This document shows positions 48,220 to 59,915 of a stretch of DNA of 64,000 nt, piece after piece; position 1 is the first letter of the stretch; each line of letters opens with the position of its first letter. The DNA comes from Eudorina sp. 2006-703-Eu-15 (lineage: Eukaryota; Chlorophyta; Chlorophyceae; Chlamydomonadales; Volvocaceae). The stretch lies in contig BDSI01000068.1 of assembly GCA_003117195.1 (NCBI GenBank), forward strand, positions 62,001-126,000, read 5' to 3'. The notes below the pieces were generated by a model that saw only the letters and a program-made list of their open reading frames with translations, did no database searches and was not told where the DNA came from. The position numbers and the translations under genes were made by a program.

Positions 48220-48686
48220 GAATGGCCGAATGTTGGTCACAGCCGAAAGCATGAAGGGCGCGGGTACAGGTACTGCATAGCCGGCGGGGACGGACATGCA
48301 ACCCCGCCCAGCAGCGCGGAAGAGCGACATAACCCTGCGTAACTAACCCTGCATCACAACATCGCTACAAACACGAGGGACCATCCAGCGCACCCGCCAA
48401 ATGTTCGTGTATGTGAACCAGCTACGAGTCGGCTGCTGCGTTCATACGGAACACACGGTTGGGTGCCGCCAGCAGTTGATAGCACGCACGGCACGGGTCT
48501 GGTGCGGTTTGTTGAAGGAGATCGAGGCACGGAATCCTGGTAGTCTGGGGGCATGAGGTATCGGTTGGCTGGCATAGATAGCTTGCTGCCCCTCATCCCC
48601 CTATCGGGCGGACCGGACATCATTGTCCTGTTGGGGTCCGAGGGCCCGAGTGAGGGTACTGGATCCACGAGCTACCGGGGCCTGAT
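48220..48686. other. VPS11 3' flank before the tandem array
   Basis: Unique sequence holding the VPS11 3' UTR. No clear TGTAA-type green-algal polyadenylation signal was seen close to the stop. No gene recognised. Confidence 0.5.
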
Positions 48687-48750
48687 GTGCGTGGTAGGTA
48701 ACATATAATAGGTGGCTAGGCCTGCAGACATGTATCGCATTGCTGCATTT

Positions 48751-48821
48751 GGGCCGCCTGGGGATTGATCCACACCTAAATGGTCAACTGATACCAGTAT
48801 CGGTACGAGCTATCTGGGCCC
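48751..48821 (-). pseudogene. degenerate tRNA-like sequence (present in every unit)
   Basis: On the minus strand a 71-nt segment runs from GGGCC to GGCCC (5-bp terminal pairing). It contains TAGCTCA (A-box-like) and GGATCAATCC (one mismatch to the GGTTCRANYCC B box). No clean anticodon arm can be drawn, so it is best read as a decayed tRNA or tRNA-derived element. Other copies: 51564-51634, 54372-54442, 57172-57242, 59785-59855, 62606-62676. Confidence 0.35.
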
Positions 48822-48884
48822 GTTGGAACACCCGCCGGTCGGGATACGGGTCCACCTTGTAACGGTTACATACAGTATCGTTGA

Positions 48885-49419
48885 CAGTGTTCGTATCTTA
48901 TTTTAAGACTTTCGTCCGCATGGACGAAAGGGGGTAACTTTGGCCCGTTTCGTTCGTTGGCTGGTGGACGAACAGCCCCTCCGGGGCCGTCATCCGTTCG
49001 TCCGGCAGGATGAACGGGACGAACGCTTGGAAACCGCTGATTGAGGTAGCTTTGGTTTCGGGCTTCTTATCTTTCGGTGCCGACAACGATTATTTGAGCT
49101 TCTCGGCCCGAGCACGGTCTCCTGCTGTCGGCTTCCGGGCTGACCGCAACGGTGGACCAGCTGAAGACGGCCCGGCCTCACCACAATGTCACGCCAACGC
49201 CAGTGTTCACTACGATTACAGGCTCAAATCAATGGATTTGCTCGCTTTGGCGGACTAACAGGTCGGGTTTCGGGTCCTTTCGTCCGTTTGGCTGGTGGAC
49301 GAGCGCCGGCCTTCAGCCGGCATTTCGTTCGTTCGGCCGGACAATCGCGCCTTAAGCTGTTCGTCCAAAACGGCCCTTCGGGCCGCCGGTTCATCCGGAC
49401 AACGAAGATACGAACACTG
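48885..49419. mobile_element. hAT-like MITE, unit 1 copy (535 bp)
   Basis: TIRs are CAGTGTTCGTATCT (48885-48898) and its reverse complement (49406-49419). Flanks ATCGTTGA (48877-48884) and ATCGGTGA (49420-49427) match at 7 of 8 positions, as an 8-bp target duplication would. The interior is full of GGACGAA/TTCGTCC motifs in both orientations, including a perfect hairpin CTTTCGTCC-GCAT-GGACGAAAG (48909-48930). No real coding capacity. Confidence 0.85.
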
Positions 49420-49587
49420 ATCGGTGACCTGCATGAAAATGAATGTGACCCCCAGCCAATAGCAGGATGTCTGTCTGTCCACACCCTTACCCTTACAACA
49501 TCACACATCCACCATAAACATCTGAGAGCTTATAAGCCATTCTCCAGCCATCCATAGCCCATGTCATCTCCCCGTCCTGTATTGATT

Positions 49588-49658
49588 GCCCACATTGAGG
49601 ATTGAACTCAAGACCTTTCCCTTACGAAGGGAACGCTCTACCACTAAGCTATATAGGC
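49588..49658 (-). tRNA. tRNA-Thr(CGT), unit 1
   Basis: Acceptor GCCTATA/TGTGGGC (7 pairs, two of them G-T); D arm GCTT/GAGC; anticodon stem TTCCC/GGGAA with loop TTCGTAA; variable AGGTC; T arm TTGAG/CTCAA with loop TTCAATC. 71 nt plus discriminator A; no intron. Decodes ACG. Confidence 0.93.
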
Positions 49659-49710
49659 AATTCACAAGTGCACAGCAGACTGATGGGCGATCTCGACGGG
49701 CTGGGTGGTC

Positions 49711-49796
49711 GATCACGATGGGACTCGAACCCACAATCTCCGCCTGCATCCCGGCCGTACCGGAGGGCGATGCCTTATCCATTAGGCCACGCGACC
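49711..49796 (-). tRNA. tRNA-Arg(CCG), intron-containing, unit 1
   Basis: Acceptor GGTCGCG/CGTGATC; D arm GCCT/AGGC; anticodon stem TCGCC/GGCGG with loop CTCCGG+A, interrupted after position 37 by a 14-nt intron (TACGGCCGGGATGC); T arm GTGGG/CCCAT with the canonical loop TTCGAGT. 86 nt in all, 72 without the intron. Decodes CGG. Confidence 0.92.
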
Positions 49797-50546
49797 CACA
49801 TGCCAATAGGACCGGGAGGCCCTCACCTTAGCCACTACGCTTGAGTCACATCCACGCTTACCCGCCCAAAAGCGGGAAGGCATGGCCCATCTTCTTCCCT
49901 TCACGCATGCACATTTAGGATGTTGCTTTTTGTTGGTAAGCACGCATGGTACGCTCAGCTGGAATGTGACATACATGTGACACCACTGTCGCGAGCAAGT
50001 ATACGTATATGACCCTGACGCACCCGTATTTTTGCCAATCATTTCTTGAACTTCACACAGGTGTTGGGTCAGAACCTACCCAGGAAATGATCACACGTCG
50101 TAAACCAATCACCAAATCGTTATCACACTGATGACATGCGGTACATCAGGTCGGGTGTACTGAAGACACTTGTATGTTGCGGAACCCCCATCAATGATTA
50201 TATATTTTATCTTTATAGTAATGATTTTACAGTGGACCGCTAGGGTCATCGGTGCCACCCGCAGCCTCCATCCTCACCACACCCTGCAAAAATCACAAAG
50301 GGCCGCCACATGGCATACATACCAGACAGACTCCACAAACACGGGAGTCACACCGTACCTACGGACCAGCCATGGTCAAGTACACACCCCACGCTGTAGG
50401 AGCAGCATAGAACTTACTATTCAGCCCCCGCAACACCCTTATGTAACCCATATGAACTTGTTACAGACACACGTGTCCAACTTTATGTGGTCCGTGGCGC
50501 ATACATAGTGACATGTGTACCCAACCATCATTTGATCAGCCTCAGT

Positions 50547-50627
50547 GACCCGGGTGGGGATTGAACCCACAACCTTCGGATGGTCCCGTGTTTGGAGTCC
50601 GACGCTCCACCATTGAGCTACCAAGCC
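50547..50627 (-). tRNA. tRNA-Trp(CCA), intron-containing, unit 1
   Basis: Acceptor GGCTTGG/CCGGGTC; D arm GCTC/GAGC; anticodon stem TCGGA/TCCGA with loop CTCCAA+A and a 10-nt intron after position 37; T arm GTGGG/CCCAC with loop TTCAATC. 81 nt, 71 without the intron. The 7-nt loop sets the anticodon as CCA (Trp) rather than TCC (Gly). Confidence 0.9.
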
Positions 50628-51694
50628 TCCGTGTGTATGCACTGAAGCAATTGTAACATGCCGTACAATACTGGAACAAACCTTCACAATGTTGGGCCAT
50701 ACGAGTCAAGCAGTCAAGCCTCACCGAATAAACAGGTTATGTCAACTTTCTACCATCAGCACAAAAAATAGAGCCCTGAGGGTACCTTTTCGATATTAGA
50801 TATTAGATATTGTATTGGAAACAACGCATACATTATTTTAATGACAAACATGTTAATTTTTAATGTTTGTTTAATTTATAAGAAAGGTTCCTTATCACAA
50901 GGACAACGGGAATTTGGTTATTGATAGCCAGGTAATGCCATAGCAGCAGAAGGCAAAAGCGCCGGGGCCATTATTACATCGTGATAAATCATATTGAGTA
51001 CTGTGGACATGGCCTTACACATGGAGAGGCAGTCATGGTTCGATGTACAAACAGAGAACGGAACCGGCATTCACACTTGTACAGGGTGCGCCAATGCGGG
51101 CCCGTTGATGAGGTTCACTGTAATGATGATCAAAATGCTCATGTATCATATTGACAAACACGAGAATATTACAAAAATAACGGTATGGTAACAATGATAT
51201 AATGGTAAAGATGATGATAACGACAATGATAATGATAGTGAATAAAGATAACTGCAATAACAATCACAGTAAGCCGAACAAGCGTAATGCAAATATTACA
51301 AGTAATTTGTGTTAATATGATTATCATCTACACCGGCCGGCCGGGAACTGAAGATTGATGTACTTCTAGTGAAATAAAAACCTGTGTATGCGCACGTCAC
51401 CGACCAACACTCAAATAAATTTCAACGGAATCTTGACCATGGTTTGTTCACGACACTGACACGACGGGCACTGAATTTTCACAACACCAATGCACGACGG
51501 TGCGTGGTAGGTAACATATAATAGGTGGCTAGGCCTGCAGACATGTATCGCATTGCTGCATCTGGGCCGCCTGGGGATTGATCCACACCTAAATGGTCAA
51601 CTGATACCAGTATCGGTATGAGCTATCTGGGCCCGTTGGAACACCCGGTCGGGATACGGGTCCACCTTGTAACGGTTACATACAATATCGGTGT

Positions 51695-52226
51695 CAGTGT
51701 TCGTATCTTATTTTAAGGCTTTCGTCCGCATGGACGAAAGGGAGTAACTTTGGCCCGTTTCATTGGTTTGCTGGTGGACGAACAGCCCCTCTGGGGCCGT
51801 CATCCGTTCGTCCGGCAGGATGAAAGGGACGAACGCTTGGAAACCGCTGATTGAGGTAGCTTTGGTTTCGGGCTTCTTATCTTTCGGTGCCGACAACGAT
51901 TTGAGTTTCTCGGCCCGAGCACGGTCTCCTGCTGTCGGCTTCCGGGCTGACAGCACCGGTGGACCAGCTGAAGACGGCCCGGCCTCACCCCAATGTCACG
52001 CCAACGCCAGTGTTCACTACGATTACAGGCTAAAATCAATGGATTTGCTCGCTTTGGCGGACGAACAGGTCGGGTTTCGGGTCCTTTCGTCCGTTTGGCT
52101 GGTGGACGAACGCCGGCTTTCGGCCGGCATTTCGTTCGTTCGGCCGGACAATCGCGCCTTAAGCTGTTCGTCCAAAACGGCCCTTCGGGCCGCCGGTTCA
52201 TCCGGACAACGAAGATACGAACACTG
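51695..52226. mobile_element. hAT-like MITE, unit 2 copy (532 bp)
   Basis: The same 14-bp TIRs at 51695-51708 and 52213-52226; flanks ATCGGTGT (51687-51694) and ATCGGTGA (52227-52234). Confidence 0.85.
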
Positions 52227-52394
52227 ATCGGTGACCTGCATGAAAATGAATGTGACCCCCAGCCAATAGCAGGATGTCCGTCTGTCCACACCCTTACCCT
52301 TACAACATCACACATCCACCATAAACATCTGAGAGCTTATAAGCCATTCTCCAGCCATCCATAGCCCATGTCATCTCCCCGTCCTGTATTGATT

Positions 52395-52465
52395 GCCCAC
52401 ATTGAGGATTGAACTCAAGACCTTTCCCTTACGAAGGGAACGCTCTACCACTAAGCTATATAGGC
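52395..52465 (-). tRNA. tRNA-Thr(CGT), unit 2
   Basis: Identical cloverleaf to the unit 1 copy, anticodon CGT, no intron. Confidence 0.93.
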
Positions 52466-52517
52466 AATTCACAAGTGCACAGCAGACTGATGGGCGATCT
52501 CGACGGGCTGGGTGGTC

Positions 52518-52603
52518 GATCACGATGGGACTCGAACCCACAATCTCCGCCTGCATCCCGGCCGTACCGGAGGGCGATGCCTTATCCATTAGGCCACGCG
52601 ACC
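52518..52603 (-). tRNA. tRNA-Arg(CCG), intron-containing, unit 2
   Basis: Same cloverleaf and 14-nt intron as unit 1; intact TTCGAGT T loop. Confidence 0.92.
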
Positions 52604-53354
52604 CACATGCCAATAGGACCGGGAGGCCCTCACCTTAGCCACTACGCTTGAGTCACATCCACGCTTACCCGCCCAAAAGCGGGAAGGCATGGCCCATCTT
52701 CTTCCCTTCACGCATGCACATTTAGGATGTTGCTTTTTGTTGGTAAGCACGCATGGTACGCTCAGCTGGAATGTGACATACATGTGACACCACTGTCGCG
52801 AGCAAGTATACGTATATGACCCTGACGCACCCGTATTTTTGCCAATCATTTCTTGAACTTCACACAGGTGTTGGGTCAGAACCTACCCAGGAAATGATCA
52901 CACGTCGTAAACCAATCACCAAATCGTTATCACACTGATGACATGCGGTACATCAGGTCGGGTGTACTGAAGACACTTGTATGTTGCGGAACCCCCATCA
53001 ATGATTATATATTTTATCTTTATAGTAATGATTTTACAGTGGACCGCTAGGGTCATCGGTGCCACCCGCAGCCTCCATCCTCACCACACCCTGCAAAAAT
53101 CACAAAGGGCCGCCACATGGCATACATACCAGACAGACTCCACAAACACGGGAGTCACACCGTACCTACGGACCAGCCATGGTCAAGTACACACCCCACG
53201 CTGTAGGAGCAGCATAGAAACTTACTATTCAGCCCCCGCAACACCCTTATGTAACCCATATGAACTTGTTACAGACACACGTGTCCAACTTTATGTGGTC
53301 CGTGGCGCATACATAGTGACATGTGTACCCAACCATCATTTGATCAGCCTCAGT

Positions 53355-53435
53355 GACCCGGGTGGGGATTGAACCCACAACCTTCGGATGGTCCCGTGTT
53401 TGGAGTCCGACGCTCCACCATTGAGCTACCAAGCC
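53355..53435 (-). tRNA. tRNA-Trp(CCA), intron-containing, unit 2
   Basis: Identical to the unit 1 copy. Confidence 0.9.
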
Positions 53436-54502
53436 TCCGTGTGTATGCACTGAAGCAATTGTAACATGCCGTACAATACTGGAACAAACCTTCACAATGT
53501 TGGGCCATACGAGTCAAGCAGTCAAGCCTCACCGAATAAACAGGTTATGTCAACTTTCTACCATCAGCACAAAAAATAGAGCCCTGAGGGTATCTTTTCG
53601 ATATTAGATATTAGATATTGTATTGGAAACAACGCATACATTATTTTAATGACAAACATGTTAATTTTTAATGTTTGTTTAATTTATAAGAAAGGTTCCT
53701 TATCACAAGGACAACGGGAATTTGGTTATTGATAGCCAGGTAATGCCATAGCAGCAGAAGGCAAAAGCGCCGGGGCCATTATTACATCGTGATAAATCAT
53801 ATTGAGTACTGTGGACATGGCCTTACACATGGAGAGGCAGTCATGGTTCGATGTACAAACAGAGAACGGAACCGGCATTCACACTTGTACAGGGTGCGCC
53901 AATGCGGGCCCGTTGATGAGGTTCACTGTAATGATGATCAAAATGCTCATGTATCATATTGACAAACACGAGAATATTACAAAAATAACGGTATGGTAAC
54001 AATGATATAATGGTAAAGATGATGATAACGACAATGATAATGATAGTGAATAAAGATAACTGCAATAACAATCACAGTAAGCCGAACAAGCGTAATGCAA
54101 ATATTACAAGTAATTTGTGTTAATATGATTATCATCTACACCGGCCGGCCGGGAACTGAAGATTGATGTACTTCTAGTGAAATAAAAACCTGTGTATGCG
54201 CACGTCACCGACCAACACTCAAATAAATTTCAACGGAATCTTGACCATGGTTTGTTCACGACACTGACACGACGGGCACTGAATTTTCACAACACCAATG
54301 CACGACGGTGCGTGGTAGGTAACATATAATAGGTGGCTAGGCCTGCAGACATGTATCGCATTGCTGCATCTGGGCCGCCTGGGGATTGATCCACACCTAA
54401 ATGGTCAACTGATACCAGTATCGGTATGAGCTATCTGGGCCCGTTGGAACACCCGGTCGGGATACGGGTCCACCTTGTAACGGTTACATACAATATCGGT
54501 GT

Positions 54503-55034
54503 CAGTGTTCGTATCTTATTTTAAGGCTTTCGTCCGCATGGACGAAAGGGAGTAACTTTGGCCCGTTTCGTTGGTTGGCTGGTGGACGAACAGCCCCTCC
54601 GGGGCCGTCATCCGTTCGTCCGGCAGGATGAAAGGGACGAACGCTTGGAAACCGCTGATTGAGGTAGCTTTGGTTTCGGGCTTCTTATCTTTCGGTGCCG
54701 ACAACGATTTGAGTTTCTCGGCCCGAGCACGGTCTCCTGCTGTCGGCTTCCGGGCTGACAGCACCGGTGGACCAGCTGAAGACGGCCCGGCCTCACCCCA
54801 ATGTCACGCCAACGCCAGTGTTCACTACGATTACAGGCTAAAATCAATGGATTTGCTCGCTTTGGCGGACGAACAGGTCGGGTTTCGGGTCCTTTCGTCC
54901 GTTTGGCTGGTGGACGAACGCCGGCTTTCGGCCGGCATTTCGTTCGTTCGGCCGGACAATCGCGCCTTAAGCTGTTCGTCCAAAACGGCCCTTCGGGCCG
55001 CCGGTTCATCCGGACAACGAAGATACGAACACTG
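54503..55034. mobile_element. hAT-like MITE, unit 3 copy (532 bp)
   Basis: TIRs at 54503-54516 and 55021-55034; flanks ATCGGTGT (54495-54502) and ATCGGTGA (55035-55042). Confidence 0.85.
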
Positions 55035-55202
55035 ATCGGTGACCTGCATGAAAATGAATGTGACCCCCAGCCAATAGCAGGATGTCCGTCTGTCCACACC
55101 CTTACCCTTACAACATCACACATCCACCATAAACATCTGAGAGCTTATAAGCCATTCTCCAGCCATCCATAGCCCATGTCATCTCCGCCTCCTGTGTTGA
55201 TT

Positions 55203-55273
55203 GCCCACATTGAGGATTGAACTCAAGACCTTTCCCTTACGAAGGGAACGCTCTACCACTAAGCTATATAGGC
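55203..55273 (-). tRNA. tRNA-Thr(CGT), unit 3
   Basis: Identical tRNA body; only the 3' flank differs (CCTCCTGTGTTGATT in + orientation). Confidence 0.93.
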
Positions 55274-55325
55274 AATTCACAAGTGCACAGCAGACTGATG
55301 GGCGATCTCGACGGGCTGGGTGGTC

Positions 55326-55411
55326 GATCACGATGGGACTCGAACCCACAATCTCCGCCTGCATCCCGGCCGTACCGGAGGGCGATGCCTTATCCATTAG
55401 GCCACGCGACC
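55326..55411 (-). tRNA. tRNA-Arg(CCG), intron-containing, unit 3
   Basis: Same as units 1 and 2; intact T loop. Confidence 0.92.
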
Positions 55412-56162
55412 CACATGCCAATAGGACCGGGAGGCCCTCACCTTAGCCACTACGCTTGAGTCACATCCACGCTTACCCGCCCAAAAGCGGGAAGGCATGG
55501 CCCATCTTCTTCCCTTCACGCATGCACATTTAGGATGTTGCTTTTTGTTGGTAAGCACGCATGGTACGCTCAGCTGGAATGTGACATACATGTGACACCA
55601 CTGTCGCGAGCAAGTATACGTATATGACCCTGACGCACCCGTATTTTTGCCAATCATTTCTTGAACTTCACACAGGTGTTGGGTCAGAACCTACCCAGGA
55701 AATGATCACACGTCGTAAACCAATCACCAAATCGTTATCACACTGATGACATGCGGTACATCAGGTCGGGTGTACTGAAGACACTTGTATGTTGCGGAAC
55801 CCCCATCAATGATTATATATTTTATCTTTATAGTTATGATTTTACAGTGGACCGCTAGGGTCATCGGTGCCACCCGCAGCCTCCATCCTCACCACACCCT
55901 GCAAAAATCACAAAGGGCCGCCACATGGCATACATACCAGACAGACTCCACAAACACGGGAGTCACACCGTACCTACGGACCAGCCATGGTCAAGTACAC
56001 ACCCCACGCTGTAGGAGCAGCATAGAAACTTACTATTCAGCCCCCGCAACACCCTTATGTAACCCATATGAACTTGTTACAGACACACGTGTCCAACTTT
56101 ATGTGGTCCGTGGCGCATACATAGTGACATGTGTACCCAACCATCATTTGATCAGCCTCAGT

Positions 56163-56243
56163 GACCCGGGTGGGGATTGAACCCACAACCTTCGGATGGT
56201 CCCGTGTTTGGAATCCGACGCTCCACCATTGAGCTACCAAGCC
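56163..56243 (-). tRNA. tRNA-Trp(CCA), intron-containing, unit 3 (C32T)
   Basis: Loop starts TTCCAA instead of CTCCAA; T at position 32 is tolerated in tRNAs. Otherwise as unit 1. Confidence 0.88.
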
Positions 56244-57301
56244 TCCGTGTGTATGCACTGAAGCAATTGTAACATGCCGTACAATACTGGAACAAACCTT
56301 CACAATGTTGGGCCATACGAGTCAAGCAGTCAAGCCTCACCGAATAAACAGGTTATGTCAACTTTCTACCATCAGCACAAAAAATAGAGCCCTGAGGGTA
56401 CCTTTTCGATATTAGATATTGTATTGGAAACAACGCATACATTATTTTAATGACAAACATGTTAATTTTTAATGTTTGTTTAATTTATAAGAAAGGTTCC
56501 TTATCACAAGGACAACGGGAATTTGGTTATTGATAGCCAGGTAATGCCATAGCAGCAGAAGGCAAAAGCGCCGGGGCCATTATTACATTGTGATAAATCA
56601 TATTGAGTACTGTGGACATGGCCTTACACATGGAGAGGCAGTCATGGTTCGATGTACAAACAGAGAACGGAACCGGCATTCACACTTGTACAGGGTGCGC
56701 CAATGCGGGCCCGTTGATGAGGTTCACTGTAATGATGATCAAAATGCTCATGTATCATATTGACAAACACGAGAATATTACAAAAATAATGGTATGGTAA
56801 TAATGATATAATGGTAAAGATGATGATAACGACAATGATAATGATAGTGAATAAAGATAACTGCAATAACAATCACAGTAAGCCGAACAAGCGTAATGCA
56901 AATGTTACAAGTAATTTGTGTTAATATGATTATCATCTACACCGGCGGCCGGGAACTGAAGATTGATGTACTTCTAGTGAAATAAAAACCTGTGTATGCG
57001 CACGTCACCGACCAACACTCAAATAAATTTCAACGGAATCTTGACCGTGGTTTGTTCACGACACTGACACGACGGGCACTGAATTTTCACAACACCAATG
57101 CACGACGGTGCGTGGTAGGTAACATATAATAGGTGGCTAGGCCTGCAGACATGTATCGCATTGCTGCATCTGGGCCGCCTGGGGATTGATCCACACCTAA
57201 ATGGTCAACTGATACCAGTATCGGTATGAGCTATCTGGGCCCGTTGGAACACCCGGTCGGGATACGGGTCACCTTGTAACGGTTACATACAATATCGGTG
57301 T

Positions 57302-57640
57302 CAGTGTTCGTATCTTATTTTAAGACTTTCGTCCGCATGGACGAAAGGGAGTAACTTTGGCCCGTTTCGTTGGTTGGCTGGTGGACGAACAGCCCCTCCG
57401 GGGCCGTCATCCGTTCGTCCGGCAGGATGAAAGGGACGAACGCTTGGAAACCGCTGATTGAGGTAGCTTTGGTTTCGGGCTTCTTATCTTTCGGTGCTTT
57501 GAGCGACACAGCATGGAACGCTGAAGCACCGCTGATGTTCGGTCACCACAATGGACGCTTTGTTCACTCGACACAATGGAAATCGTTTCGCCAACGCCCA
57601 CTACGGACAACGAAATCAAGCACGGGTGACCTGCATACGT
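57302..57640. mobile_element. hAT-like MITE remnant, unit 4
   Basis: The left TIR (57302-57315) and about 200 bp of the left half, including the TTTCGTCC hairpin, are intact. From about 57500 the sequence diverges and the right TIR is absent; the right edge given is approximate. Probably an internal deletion with filler sequence, or gene conversion from a diverged copy. Confidence 0.7.
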
Positions 57641-57774
57641 GATTCGGTGACCTGCTGTCCCCCACCACCCTTACACCTTACACAACATCACACATCCACC
57701 ATAAACATCTGAGAGCTTATAAGCCATTCTCCAGCCATCCATAGCCCATGTCATCTCCGCCTCCTGTGTTGATT

Positions 57775-57845
57775 GCCCACATTGAGGATTGAACTCAAGA
57801 CCTTTCCCTTACGAAGGGAACGCTCTACCACTAAGCTATATAGGC
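57775..57845 (-). tRNA. tRNA-Thr(CGT), unit 4
   Basis: tRNA body unchanged; the 5' flank carries the unit 4/5 variant (AATTTACAAGTGCAGAGC in + orientation). Confidence 0.92.
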
Positions 57846-57897
57846 AATTTACAAGTGCAGAGCAGACTGATGGGCGGTCTCGACGGGCTGGGTGGTC

Positions 57898-57983
57898 GAT
57901 CACGATGGGACTCAAACCCACAATCTCCGCCTGCATCCCGGCCGTACCGGAGGGCGATGCCTTATCCATTAGGCCACGCGACC
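57898..57983 (-). tRNA. tRNA-Arg(CCG), unit 4, T-loop C56 lost (possible pseudogene)
   Basis: The only change from the other copies is TTCGAGT to TTTGAGT in the T loop (+ strand ACTCAAACCC). C56 is near-invariant: it pairs with G19 and belongs to the internal B-box promoter. Transcription and folding may both be impaired. Confidence 0.75.
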
Positions 57984-58733
57984 CACATGCCAATAGGACC
58001 GGGAGGCCCTCACCTTAGCCACTACGCTTGAGTCACATCCACGCTTACCCGCCCAAAAGCGGGAAGGCATGGCCCATCTTCTTCCCTTCACGCATGCACA
58101 TTTAGGATGTTGCTTTTTGTTGGTAAGCACGCATGGTACGCTCAGCTGGAATGTGACATACATGTGACACCACTGTCGCGAGCAAGTATACGTATATGAC
58201 CCTGACGCACCCGTATTTTTGCCAATCATTTCTTGAACTTCACACAGGTGTTGGGTCAGAACCTACCCAGGAAATGATCACACGTCGTAAACCAATCACC
58301 AAATCGTTATCACACTGATGACATGCGGTACATCAGGTCGGGTGTACTGAAGACACTTGTATGTTGCGGAACCCCCATCAATGATTATATATTTTATCTT
58401 TATAGTAATGATTTTACAGTGGACCGCTAGGGTCATCGGTGCCACCCGCAGCCTCCATCCTCACCACACCCTGCAAAAATCACAAAGGGCCGCCACATGG
58501 CATACATACCAGACAGACTCCACAAACACGGGAGTCACACCGTACCTACGGACCAGCCATGGTCAAGTACACACCCCACGCTGTAGGAGCAGCATAGAAC
58601 TTACTATTCAGCCCCCGCAACACCCTTATGTAACCCATATGAACTTGTTACAGACACACGTGTCCAACTTTATGTGGTCCGTGGCGCATACATAGTGACA
58701 TGTGTACCCAACCATCATTTGATCAGCCTCAGT

Positions 58734-58814
58734 GACCCGGGTGGGGATTGAACCCACAACCTTCGGATGGTCCCGTGTTTGGAATCCGACGCTCCACCAT
58801 TGAGCTACCAAGCC
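58734..58814 (-). tRNA. tRNA-Trp(CCA), intron-containing, unit 4 (C32T)
   Basis: Shares the C32T change with unit 3; otherwise intact. Confidence 0.88.
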
Positions 58815-59915
58815 TCCGTGTGTATGCACTGAAGCAATTGTAACATGCCGTACAATACTGGAACAAACCTTCACAATGTTGGGCCATACGAGTCAAGCAG
58901 TCAAGCCTCACCGAATAAACAGGTTATGTCAACTTTCTACCATCAGCACAAAAAATAGAGCCCTGAGGGTACCTTTTCGATATTAGATATTGTATTGGAA
59001 ACAACGCATACATTATTTTAATGACAAACATTATTTTATTGCCCTTTGTTATGGCTTTACATTTGTATAATTTTAGTAAATTTGGTAATTAGAATGGCTT
59101 CCATAGCACAATTACATCGGAAGATAAATCATAAATTACTGTGATAGCCAGGTAATGCCATAGCAGCAGAGAGGCAAAAGCGCCGGGGCCATTATTACAT
59201 CGTGATAAATCATATTGAGTACTGTGGACATGGCCTTACACATGGAGAGGCAGTCATGGTTCGATGTACAAACAGAGAACGGAACCGGCATTCACACTTG
59301 TACAGGGTGCGCCAATGCGGGCCCGTTGATGAGGTTCACTGTAATGATGATCAAAATGCTCATGTATCATATTGACAAACACGAGAATATTACAAAAATA
59401 ATGGTATGGTAACAATGATATAATGGTAAAGATGATGATAACGACAATGATAATGATAGTGAATAAAGATAACTGCAATAACAATCACAGTAAGCCGAAC
59501 AAGCGTAATGCAAATGTTACAAGTAATTTGTGTTAATATGATTATCATCTACACCGGCCGGCCGGGAACTGAAGATTGATGTACTTCTAGTGAAATAAAA
59601 ACCTGTGTATGCGCACGTCACCGACCAACACTCAAATAAATTTCAACGGAATCTTGACCGTGGTTTGTTCACGACACTGACACGACGGGCACTGAATTTT
59701 CACAACACCAATGCACGACGGTGCGTGGTAGGTAACATATAATAGGTGGCTAGGCCTGCAGACATGTATCGCATTGCTGCATCTGGGCCGCCTGGGGATT
59801 GATCCACACCTAAATGGTCAACTGATACCAGTATCGGTATGAGCTATCTGGGCCCGTTGGAACACCCGGTCGGGATACGGGTCCACCTTGTAACGGTTAC
59901 ATACAATATCGGTGT

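Larger units (their letters stand above)
48687..51499. repeat. tandem array unit 1 (2813 bp)
   Basis: The unit starts at GTGCGTGGTAGGTAACATA. Order: tRNA-like element, hAT-like MITE, tRNA-Thr, tRNA-Arg, tRNA-Trp, then an AT-rich spacer (about 50750-51420) with TTTAATG, ATGATA and similar low-complexity sequence. All units are nearly identical over most of their length. Confidence 0.97.
51500..54307. repeat. tandem array unit 2 (2808 bp)
   Basis: Same order as unit 1. Its MITE carries the variant TTTCATTGGTTTGCTGG and CTCTGGGGCC, shared only with unit 6. Confidence 0.97.
54308..57107. repeat. tandem array unit 3 (2800 bp)
   Basis: Same order. It has CCGCCTCCTGTGTTG before tRNA-Thr (shared with units 4 and 5, not 1, 2 or 6) and a C32T change in tRNA-Trp shared with unit 4. 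One ATTAGAT copy is missing from the spacer. Confidence 0.97.
57108..59720. repeat. tandem array unit 4 (2613 bp, rearranged)
   Basis: Shorter than its neighbours. The right part of the MITE (from about 57500) is replaced by unrelated sequence and its right terminus is lost. Around 59031-59145 the spacer is replaced by a different AT-rich segment. Confidence 0.95.

Noticed and set aside
49564..49844. Conserved 80-81-codon ORFs recurring in every array unit
   Set aside because: They are six-frame readings of the tRNA-Thr and tRNA-Arg genes, a known source of false protein annotations. Conservation reflects unit identity, not coding.
50547..50627. Reading the third array tRNA as tRNA-Gly(TCC)
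   Set aside because: With a 7-nt loop closed by TCGGA/TCCGA, positions 34-36 are CCA after removing the 10-nt intron, and the body resembles plant tRNA-Trp.
51763..52364. 154- and 171-codon ORFs in each unit's MITE
   Set aside because: They overlap each other on both strands, span hairpins and shift between units; no transposase motif was seen.
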